From Nelumbo lutea (Eukaryota > Streptophyta > Magnoliopsida > Proteales > Nelumbonaceae): 64,000 bases of DNA. Numbering within the stretch: position 1 is the first letter of the stretch; every line of letters begins with the position of its first letter. The translations under genes were made by a program, and so were the position numbers. The stretch is taken from the NCBI GenBank assembly GCA_022828595.1, contig JAKGHH010000003.1:52069759-52133758 (forward strand). The letters are read 5' to 3'. The notes beneath the pieces were generated by a model. That model was not told the DNA's origin. It was given only the letters and a program-made list of their open reading frames with translations, and did no database searches. Below, piece by piece: positions 1-9,053 of this stretch.

Positions 1-640
1 TGCTGCTATTCTTTGGTGTGTGCTGGAAGAAAGGAATGCAAAATCTTTGATGAGAAAGCATAATCTATAAGAGCTATTATCATTGAATACATTCATATTA
101 GAGTGGCATGTTGAGTCAAGTCTGTGGATGTTTTCTCTTCACTCTCCATTGATGATATAATTAGTAATTGGCACGCTGTTGCTTGTTCCTCTTTGACAAG
201 GAGTATTATTATTTTGTGGTGGTTCACTTCCCACCTTAATACAATAAAATTAAATTTTGATGGATGCGGCTTTACAACCCAGGTATTTCAGGTCTGGGGG
301 GTGATTTAAGAAACAGTAACAGTGTTGGGCATTTAGCACTATATTCAGGACCTACAAGTTCTGACAATTCCTTAAGGGCAGAACTGTTGGTGGTTCAGCA
401 AGGCTAAAGCTGGAAAAACCTTTAGTCTCAGGAACCTGCAGGTGGATTGTGACTCATGAGTGGTTATAGGCTGGTAGGGGAATGGCTTCTTGGGTCCTTG
501 GGAGCATAGATATAGAGGGATTAAACAATTGGTAAAGGAGATAACAACAACCTTTACTTGGTGTACATTGTCAGCTAATTGTGCTACTGATACCTTGGCA
601 AAACAAGGGGCAGGGTGGAACCATGCACATTGAGGTTTGA
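1..640 (+). mobile_element. LINE 3' fragment (RNase H)
   Basis: Decayed 3' end of a plant L1-type LINE. Around 233-300 the frame reads IKLNFDGCG, the opening strand of the LINE RNase H domain. A shifted frame continues with SGPTSSDNSLRAELLVV (about 345-395). The closing TLAKQG-type motif lies at about 590-610. Several stops and frameshifts separate the pieces, so it is not functional. The window starts inside the element, so its 5' extent is unknown. The same domain recurs in better condition at 58.2-58.57 kb. Confidence 0.7.
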
Positions 641-1004
641 TCCCTCAAAAGAGGGAACTTGTAACACAGAATATTATAATTAGGATATAAAAGGGATGGG
701 CTGCATTGGTAGACCCTTTAGTTGGGGTGCTTGCACATTTATACATGTACAACAGTCTTTTATAACAACTAACAAAATTGTTTTGTTCCTGATGAAAAAA
801 CATTTTATAATCAGAAGGGGATAGAAAGGAAGGCGAAGATGGCCCTGTGAATAAATTTACTAATATGTGGCTCTAATGTAACTTGTAATTCAAGCTATTC
901 TGATCAAAGAAAAGGTTGATCGATATACAACTTGCCTGTATGCCCAAATATTGACCATTTATGATCCTCAGAATTATAGAGCAGTTAGCATCTTTCATTT
1001 TATG

Positions 1005-2881
1005 CCAAAGTAAATTTTAGTGAACGGCCAATCAGCGGGATTCTTCAAAAGTACCAGAGGCCTTAGACTAGGGGATCCCCTTTCCCCTCTTCTATTTATC
1101 TGTGTGATGGAGACCTTAACTATTTTTGTGAACAAAGTAGATGAGTTGGGCCTGTCATGCCCGGGGGGGGGGGGGGGAAGTCCAGCTGCTCCAATTTGCA
1201 GATGACACTCTTTGCTTCATTGATGCAGAAGTAGATCAACTTGAAATTCTATTTGGGGTTCTGAGTTGGTCTGAAGTGGTTGCAGGGCTGAGACCAAATT
1301 GGTCTAAGTGTAGACTAATTCCAGTGGGCAGGATTGAGAATCTCAAATCTCTAGCTGAGGTCCTTGCCTGTCAAATTGGATTTCTGCCTACCATATTAGT
1401 TTGCCTCCAGGAGCTAAGTGTACTTCATCTTTGATTTGGGATCCGGTGGTGGAAAGGCTGGAAAGAAAATTAGCTTCTTGGGAAGCCAAATATTTAACTT
1501 TGGGAGGCAGGATCACTCTCCTTAAAAACTCCCTCTCAAATATGCCCTCTTATTTTCTCTCTTCCCTATTCCAACAAAAGTGGCCCAAAGGGTGGAAAAA
1601 ATCCAGAGAGGTTTTTTATGGAAAGGCTGGGATGAGGGAAAAACAGTACACTTGGTCGGTTAGGACCAAATTTGTTCTCCCAAAGGAAAAGGGGGTCTGG
1701 GGATTAGGAGACTGAAAATATTTAATGAAGCCCTCCTTGGAAAATGGATCAGGAGATTTGGGACAGAGAAGGATAGCTGGTGGAGGAGACTGGTTGCAGC
1801 TAAATACGACACAGACAGAGGTTACTGGATAACTAGCTCTAGTGTTGATTCCTTAGGGTGCTCCCTTTGGAAGAAGATCATGGATTTGTTCCCTTTCTGA
1901 ATAGGGGTTTGATTCTGAAGGTGGGAAATGGTCGGCATTTAAAACTCTGGAAAGACAAATGGTGTTCAGATAGGTCTTTGGCAGAGTTGTTTCCTCACTT
2001 GTATCCCCTGGTTGACAATCAGGAAGATTTGGTGGCTGAGTGCTATGAAGTCTTAAACAACTCCATCTTGCAACCCCTCATTTAGAAGAAACTTCAGGAT
2101 TGGGAAATTAATCAAGTGAGGGAACTGTTTGAGCTGATTTCCAATCAGACCATAAGCCTGCTGGAAGAAGATAGTTGGAGCTGGAAGAAGATAGTTGGAC
2201 CTCACTTGAGCTGATTAATCAAGTGAGGTCCTTTGCCAGATGTTTGGAAGGAGGTAACAAACCTGATTTTCCAGCTGCTACTATTTGGAATGCGACAGCC
2301 CCTACCAAAGTAAATGTTCTTGTCTGGGCTGCTGCCCTGGATAGATGCCTCACTAAGGAAAACCTGATGAGGAGAGGAATTCCGATTCAAGACTTAAATT
2401 GTGTGTTATGTGGTCAGCAGGAAGAGGATAACAGTCATTTATTCCCCCACTGTTCTGTTTCCATGTCTTTATGGAATCACTATCTTTCCTCTGTGGGTGT
2501 ATCCTGGGTCATGCCAAATCCTGTGTTGGATCTGCTATGGTGTTGGGATTGTTTAAGGCTTTCCAACTTGGCCAAAAGTGTATGGAGAACAATTCCTGCC
2601 GCAGTGATCAGCACCATCTGGGTGGAGAGCAACAATAGTGTTCCAGAACAAGGCTAAAGAAGTGGACAACCTCATTTCTAATTCTTTTGGCAAAGTGGTA
2701 TCTTGGACTGCATCTGTAAAAGGCTTCCAAACCAGGGAGTTTGGAGCCCATCTGAACTCTAGAAGTCTTCTTGAGTTGTAATGTAGTCTGGGTTTTGGGC
2801 CTAGCTTCTCTTAAAAGGGACCTATTTTGTATCCTATTTCCATTTCTTAATAACTTACCCTACCTTTTTCAAAAAAAAAAA
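1005..2881 (+). mobile_element. LINE, 5'-truncated, RT to poly(A)
   Basis: 5'-truncated LINE. Reverse transcriptase motifs are visible: GLRLGDPLSPLLF at about 1062-1100 and the catalytic FADDTLCF at 1196-1220 (the usual F/YxDD). These are followed by the thumb/connection region (VVERLERKLASWEAKY at 1446-1492) and by the cysteine-bearing zf-RVT domain (CVLCGQQEEDNSHLF at about 2400-2445). It ends in an A run at 2871-2881. A G run of about 15 at 1162-1177 and a 20-bp tandem duplication at 2161-2200 interrupt the frame, along with further frameshifts. No RNase H domain follows. It is a dead copy. Confidence 0.8.
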
Positions 2882-3210
2882 GTAAGTTTTATTTAAGATG
2901 GAATTTTAGTAAAATGAACAAAGATACTTCTCAATCTATGATGTAAATAATATTTATGTCCCAATCCAGCACCAAAACAAAAGGCATTTTGTGGAAGAAT
3001 AAGAATACCCAGTTAGGGGTGGCTTTTATTTCTGAACCATCTGGCTCAGCCGGCCCAATTGTGGCCCAAAGGACTTTATGGCTGGTCATAGTATTTCTTG
3101 AATCATGCTTCCTGATTCACTCAAGTCTGGGTCATTTTGGACCGAGCCTGGTTTATAGATACTTACAAACAACATGCATGCAGTTCACATGTACAGTAAT
3201 ATATACGAGA
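2882..3210. other. No feature seen
   Basis: AT-rich sequence between a LINE poly(A) tail and a repeat-rich stretch. The open frame on + at 2956-3219 resembles no family I know and has no splice or start context. Confidence 0.4.
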
Positions 3211-3990
3211 ATGGTTTAAAATCTCCCTGATTTCCTTAATATTTCCACAACATATTTCCATTTCCATGGGTAGTGACATGAAATTTTACTGGAATCGACA
3301 TTTCCCCAATGAGCACTACCAGACCTACTTGGAGTACAAGAGATAGTATCCACGACATATTTCCATTTTCACTTCCATGGGTAGCAACATGTAATTTTAC
3401 CAGAATTGACATATTCCTTTTGAACACTACCAGTACTATGTGGAGTACAAGAGATAGTATTATAACATAAGTTGGTGACAGTATTGTCCACCTAAGTTGG
3501 TGATAGTATTATAACATATGTGAAGTAACAAGTTATTGTCCACCTAACTTACATGATTACAACTTTGAGCTAGCTCAATATTCATTTCAAACATGAAGTT
3601 AAATAATAGTTTTTATTTCTGTAGTAAGATTATTTGGTTGATCTGTTACAACCATTTACATTTTCTCCGAGTTTAAATTTTGCTTTAACTAATTCTATCA
3701 TGAAGTTCTAAAGCTTAAGGTTTACAAGGCAACTTCAGAACGTATTCTTTTGTCTATAACCCTAGTATCTTAGTTTTGTTTAATAACTTGGAACAAGATA
3801 ATAATTTAAAAATCTGTGCCTATGCTTCTTTTGTCATTTCATAAAATATTATTCTATATTTTGCATATTTTACAATGTTTCCACCGTCTATAATTTTCAC
3901 AATATTTCCATACGATATTTCTGACATTTCCGATATGTTTCTTATATTTGGATGACCGACATTTCCACTGATATCGACATTTTAAACCTA
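3211..3990. mobile_element. Possible inverted-repeat DNA element
   Basis: The left end reads ATGGTTTAAAATCTCC and the right end, reverse-complemented, reads TAGGTTTAAAATGTCGA. Both are bordered by the hexamer ACGAGA (3205-3210 and 3991-3996). The inner edges repeat short ATTTCC words. No coding capacity was seen. The short duplication and mismatched termini make this tentative. Confidence 0.35.
3249..3460. repeat. Tandem duplication, period about 107 bp
   Basis: Two diverged copies start at about 3249 and 3356. Each contains ACATATTTCC, CCATGGGTAG, a CACTACCAG word and GGAGTACAAGAGATAGTAT. Smaller repeats of a TAAGTTGGTGA word follow to about 3550. Non-coding. Confidence 0.7.
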
Positions 3991-4015
3991 ACGAGACTAT
4001 ACTATATATTGAACA

Positions 4016-4036
4016 GTATATATATATATATATATA
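4016..4036. repeat. (TA)n microsatellite
   Basis: Uninterrupted TA dinucleotide run of about 10 units within AT-rich DNA. Confidence 0.9.
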
Positions 4037-4559
4037 CTTACCAATATATAGCCATAAATTATACAGAGGTGTACATACATAACACATGGGTACACAATAG
4101 ACAAAGTGTTTTAAAAGCAAGAAGCAAAACGAAGGCACAAGGGGTTCCTAGAGCCTGAGACACAAGGTGTGGTAAGAGGGGCCTGAACTAAGTGAGGTTC
4201 CACCTATATAAAAAAGCTGAAAGAAAACTTGATATATAACAATATGAAAATCTAGGTTCTAAAGGAAATACATCCTGTTGGGTCAATTGTATTTTTTTTA
4301 AACGTTTGTTATGCTTATAGATTGGGGAGGTGTGGCTTTTTCTTTGAAAAATATGAAAGCACACTTCTCATAAATGCAAAAAGCCAAAGCCATTTTTTGG
4401 CTTTTTTGAACGGGCTTCTGGGTCCAAAAAAACCCATTTTTGCCTTTTTTTACCAAGCATTTATATCTGGGTGCTTTTGGATTCTTGAACACACTAAGCC
4501 CCAGAAGCGCTTATTCGTAGCCTTATTAGAGAAAAAGAGAAAAAGAATTACAAACTAGT

Positions 4560-4688
4560 GGGGTGTCAAGATAATACCCAAGAACAGGAACCACTCAACC
4601 AAAGAAATTATCAAAATTACAATCTTGTAATTCAAGCACTTCTAAAAAACTTTCTCCCAAATAAGTTCCAGTGGTAGTGGTGGAGTGG
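4560..4688 (+). mobile_element. Left part of a split LINE RNase H
   Basis: The last 25 bases aligned by eye resemble the RNase H segment at 35135-35160 (Asp-Ser-x-Val-Val region). They run into the GGTGGAGTGG duplicated by the DNA element at 4689-5466, and the LINE resumes at 5467. Upstream of about 4640 the match fades. Confidence 0.4.
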
Positions 4689-5466
4689 ATAGTTGTCAAG
4701 GCACCTAGGCGATGCCGCGGTGGAATTTGAAAGTATAAAATAAATATCCAAACCCCTCTTAAGCTACTTTTTTGATTTTTTATACTAACCAACATACCTG
4801 TATGCTAGCAATAAAATCATTTGAATAAAACATAAAGTGCCATAGCTAACATACAGGCCAACAAAAATGGGGGAGTGCAGCTAAGAAAAGAGAGAAAAAT
4901 AAGGGGGTAGAGCCCTGTTTTGTTCCCAAAATAAGTTGTCCAAGAGGATGACCTGGACTTTTTTTAAGGGGGTGGAGACCCTGTTTCATTCAAAAAACGC
5001 ATTATTAAAAAATAGTGCGAAAAAATACATGAAAGTTTTAGAAACAGTCGCATCTCGTGCCTTTCCATGGGTTGCATGTAACTCTTATTTACTGGTCTAA
5101 TAAAATCTTACTCATTTATCAAAAAAAAAAAAAGTTTTAGAAACATACCTGGAGGTCTTCGACAACTTGCACTGAACAATCGAAACTTCTCAGCCCTTGG
5201 TTTCTCTTCTCAGCTCTTGGTTCAGAACTCAAAGTCTCGAACCCAAAGAAACTTTCGTAGTTTTAATATAAAAGAGAATCACTTTAATAAAAAATGATAA
5301 CATACAACGGGGTGTATTCTAATAAAATAAAACAAACCAATAAAACATATGCACATTTGAAATATATATATATATATATATAATATGGGTGAGCGCCTAG
5401 TACAAAAACACCTTGGCGTTGGGTGAGGTGATCTCTAAAATTCGCCTAGGTCACCTTGAGAACTAT
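4689..5466. mobile_element. Non-autonomous DNA transposon, Mutator-like
   Basis: Terminal inverted repeats: the left begins ATAGTTGTCAAGGCACCTAG, and the right, reverse-complemented, begins ATAGTTCTCAAGGTGACCTA. A perfect 10-bp target duplication, GGTGGAGTGG, flanks it (4679-4688 and 5467-5476). A duplication of 9-11 bp is typical of Mutator-like elements; hAT elements make 8 bp. The interior has no transposase. It has a twice-repeated GGGGGT(A/G)GAG(C/A)CCCTGTTT word (about 4905 and 4970), a T/A-rich core and a (TA)n run at 5361-5383. A second member of the family is at 8321-8827. Confidence 0.7.
5361..5383. repeat. (TA)n microsatellite
   Basis: TA run of about 11 units inside the inverted-repeat element at 4689-5466. 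Confidence 0.85.
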
Positions 5467-5760
5467 GGTGGAGTGGTTGAGGAGTGGGAAGGCAGCACTA
5501 TGGCAGTATAGAAATGATCTGAAGAAGTTCCAATGGCAGACTAGAGAGATGGAAGTGAGATTTCAGTGGGTTCAAAGGACAGCCAACAGAGGGAACAAAG
5601 TTTTTGGGCACAATTGTAAGGAAAGTTGTAGGGGGAGATAAAGACTTGCTTTTTTTGTGATAAGTAGGTAAAGACTTGCTATCTCTTCCATAAACACTTG
5701 TGATTTGTACCTTTAAATCTATATTAATAAAATGTTGAGTTATTGATAAAAAATAAAAAA
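5467..5760 (+). mobile_element. LINE 3' end, RNase H C-terminus
   Basis: The frame from 5465 reads VEWLRSGKAALWQYRND and then VRFQWVQRTANR. It matches in order the VISWLKEEDNGLWSYNNE and SWVKRTTNS stretches of the intact LINE RNase H at 58.4-58.57 kb. A short 3' UTR ends in TTATTGATAAAAAATAAAAAA, the usual LINE tail of this window. It is the right half of a LINE split by the 4689-5466 element. Confidence 0.65.
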
Positions 5761-5766
5761 ACGTTC

Positions 5767-5970
5767 TCCCAAATCTGCTTTGTTGACTTGTGCAAATAGC
5801 GTTCTGTTTCTTTCTTTCCAGATTTTCCAACATACAGCAGCGGGGGTGCAGCTCCCTATGATTCTAGGGAGGATGGTAAAGAAAGATTTGTTAACATAGA
5901 GAATAATTAGTGGAGGATGGTAAAAATTCCATACCTTTTGTGTGAATGGAAATGGAAGAAAAGCCAAGCC
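5767..5970 (-). mobile_element. LINE fragment, zf-RVT end (antisense)
   Basis: The minus strand encodes CTPAAVCWKIWKERNRTLF, the conserved W-x-x-W-x-E-R-N-x-x-x-F motif that closes the zf-RVT region of plant LINEs (compare RAAVCWPLWEERNLQIF at 57.96 kb). It abuts the tail of the plus-strand LINE at 5467-5760, so two LINE tails or bodies meet here. Confidence 0.6.
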
Positions 5971-6099
5971 AATTAAAACTGATAAAAAAGGCCAAGCCAG
6001 TTAAAGATGATGCATATCTGTATATGTGGCATACAAGAAAGGTTAAAAGAAAGTATAGCAAACCATCACGGGACTGCTGGTTCCCAACCTTTTTTTTTT

Positions 6100-6620
6100 A
6101 ATCTATAACAATAAGATTCATTAATTAAGAATAAGATTACAGAGGAGGTCAGCTAAAATATCTTAACTCCCCAAAAATGCCAACATACACCCAAAATAAA
6201 AAGAACAATTACAACTGAGTGCAAAAGACAGAACTCCTATTCAACCCTTGCCTAGCTAGGCCATCTGCAAATGAATTTTGCACTTCTCTTTACCCATGTA
6301 TCGAACTTCAATGTCCTTAGTCAGCTATTTAAATTTCCTTTTTTCATTGCTGTAGTTCCAAAGCCTAGAGTTGTCTTCTTTTACCCAGCTCACTACAGTC
6401 TCAGAGTCTCCTTCTATGATCAATTTATTAACATTCAGATCTTTAGCCCTTTGTTCCCAACCTTAGGAATCCATCTGAATGATGGTTTGCATTTTTCCTG
6501 AATCTTAAACTGAACAATCCTCAAAATGAATGATTCGTCTTATAACCACCCCTGTCAAGGGTATCTGCAAATTAGTTTGTCAACCTTTGAGTCCATCTTA
6601 ACAAGTTGTCATTCTGGAAT
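6100..6620 (-). mobile_element. LINE RNase H remnants (antisense, two copies)
   Basis: Read on minus from about 6440 to 6260, the sequence gives AKDLNVNKLIIEGDSETVVS, then WVKEDNSRLWNYSNEKRKF and a degraded end, matching the LINE RNase H. A 3' UTR follows down to a poly-T at about 6090-6100. A second, more decayed RNase H end (RWTQRLTN, then FADTLDRGG) lies at 6540-6610 on the same strand, so two related 3' ends sit in tandem. Confidence 0.6.
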
Positions 6621-6759
6621 CCAAATATTAGCCCCTTTTAATATGATGTGCACAGAACCAAGCACTTCCCTGACGAGTCCTATGTCCATCCCATTGCCAC
6701 CTGTGGATCTCCTCAATCACATCTAGCTTGATACTGGGGGACAAACATGAAGTTAACAC

Positions 6760-7683
6760 TTAACTTCCTTGAGAGAAATTCAGGAGAAGTTTTCGAAGTG
6801 TATTGATTTGTTATTTTGCTAAAGAATGTCTTTGTTCCATTTAAGTAGAAAGGAGAAAGAGTGTAATTCACACATCTGCCAAACAAAAGAGGGGAAGGAC
6901 CCATGCATGGATTGCGTTGTCCTTTTTTATTGGTCAACAAGAATATGTAAGTTCAAAGAATGGTTGGGGGGGAGGACTTTCTTTTTAGTGGTGCAATTTG
7001 GTCAGGTTGGGTTAAGCATTTTCAAAATTTGAATGGGCCTGCAAAATAGTTGAAGTCTTTCAACTTGGACAACCTGACTTGCACCTCTATATTTTTCCCA
7101 TTTACTGTTAATAAAAGGGCATCCTTGGTCTAGAGAGTGTATCATAAATGGGTTTATTAGCACCTATGAACATCTTGATTGTGTCTGTCTACAGCTTAAT
7201 GTTGGGGTATGCCAAAATGTTGGGGTTGCATCTCAGTATTTATAGTGTGTTTGCATACTTTGCCTTAGCCTCTTTGGGCTCTATATAAATTGTCTTGTAT
7301 CATGAACTCAGCCAGATGAAGCTGAACTGCTTATTCTTTGGGTAGGGTCATGCTTCCCAAATCAACATGCCAATGTTTTATTTCAAGTGATAGTGTCCAC
7401 TGTCCATAATTAAGCTTCTAATTTGCTACATCTTTGGTATATAGGCTGAATCTTCTGTTCCATTGTGTCCCTAGATCTGCTAAAATATGATAGAGATTCC
7501 ATGTATTTGGATGGTGCTTTGGTGGTTTAAGGACCTTGCTCTGTGTATGTTTGTTGTATGCCCATATGTCTTTGGGCTCTTTGTGAGCCTGTGTTTTTGG
7601 GCTTTCTTTGCATGTCAATTTTGTTTTTTATATATTTTTGGTTACCAATGGGAACTCTTATTATCTTATTATTTACTTTCCTG
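6760..7683. other. No gene seen
   Basis: AT-rich DNA without convincing coding potential. It is probably intronic to the KH gene that begins upstream of the window, but that is inference. Confidence 0.4.
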
Positions 7684-8310
7684 GTTTTTGATAAGTAATT
7701 AAAATTTTATTAATAAAAGGAGAAAGGAGGCCAAGAAGCCTTGAATTACATGGGGTCTGCAACATATTGAACATAAAAACAACAAGAACCATCAGCCTAA
7801 TCTGCCAAAGCAAAGGCTCCTCTGCCATTACAAAGTCTGAAAATTGGACTCAGTTGAAGTTTGAACTCTTTTAATATTGATACCATGACATGAGAACACT
7901 GTTTTTTTTTTTTACTTTTTTCAACTATGCTTATAAGCTTTTGAGCCTTGTGCCATCTGCCTTCCAACATCCTATTATGTCTCCTTCCAAATGCACTGGA
8001 AGATGATGAAAGGATTCAGATTCCACAAGATTGTAGTCTGTTTGCTAAAATTTCTTGATGGCCAAGAATCCACTAAGCATACTAGGTTATCAGGAATGGT
8101 GTAGTTCCAATGTAGTGGCTTCATAAAGTTCTACCAAACTAGGGTAGATAACATACCCCATTTTTTAAAATCTCTTGAGTCTTGATGGACAAGAATCCAC
8201 TAAGCATACTAAGTTATCAGGTATGATGCAGTTCCAGTGTATTGGCTTCATGAAGTGCTACCAAACTAGCATAGAAAACCTACCCCATTTTCACTTTTTT
8301 TTTGTTTGTG
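7684..8310 (-). mobile_element. Probable retroelement 3' end with tandem duplication
   Basis: The left edge, TTTTTGATAAGTAATTAAAATTTTATTAATAAAAGG, is the reverse complement of a LINE-type 3' end. Inside, a block of about 115 bp is duplicated with a period near 127 (copies at about 8054 and 8181, both holding AAGAATCCACTAAGCATACT). No domain could be recognised. Confidence 0.35.
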
Positions 8311-8320
8311 GCTACTTGGT

Positions 8321-8411
8321 ATAGTTGTCGAGGCAATGCCTAGGCGACAAGGCACCCTTGGAGACTCGCCTCGCCCAGTCGCCAAGGAGTTTTTCATACT
8401 GTGTAATAAAA

Positions 8412-8442
<31 letters not shown>

Positions 8443-8827
8443 AATTCTTCTCCTTCTTCCACCTTTTCTTTTCTTCTTTTCCTATAACAGAAATAGGGGT
8501 TCAGCCCCTATATTTTTTGAACTTAAAATTTTGTCTAATCAACACATTTCTTTTCTTCCACCTTTTCTTTTCTTCTTTTCCTATAACAAAAATAGGGGTC
8601 CGGCCTCTATATTTTTAGAATTTCTTTCCTTTCTTTTTTTTCTTCTCATAAATATGTTGATTTTCTTGACTTAAACATGAAGTTTATAATTTTCTTATGA
8701 AAATTATGGATTGTTATTAAAGAAAGTTGGTTATGGAACCTAGGGAAATACCCTAGGATATGTAATTTTTACTTAAAAAAATCCATCGCCTAGGCGGCTA
8801 GCCTTGCCTTGGCACCTTGAAAACTAT
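8321..8827. mobile_element. Second copy of the ATAGTTGTC inverted-repeat element
   Basis: The left end reads ATAGTTGTCGAGGCAATGCC and the right end, reverse-complemented, reads ATAGTTTTCAAGGTGCCAAG. The family also shares CCTAGGCG near both ends. The interior has a (TTC)n run at about 8411-8443 and a block of about 60 bp repeated with a period near 103 (from 8453 and 8556). Unlike the copy at 4689, no flanking duplication is visible, so it is older or rearranged. Confidence 0.6.
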
Positions 8828-9053
8828 GGTTCTTACTAGTGGTTCTGCTTGATCCTCTCAAATCAAGTTAACTCTTTCGACCAAGCTTCAGAGATAATAT
8901 GCAAGGTTTTTCTTTTAGATTGTTCTGAAAAACAAAGAGGAGTCTGGGTCTGTATCAATTGTGCATCTGAACTAGAAAAAGGTTTTGCTTTTTTGTAAAA
9001 TTAATTTAACCTAGCTATGTTTGTTAGTTACTGACTGCTTAATTCTTAAATAG

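Noticed and set aside
8306..8674. Leu/Phe-rich 122-codon ORF
   Set aside because: Made of (TTC)n and duplicated CT-rich blocks within a MITE.
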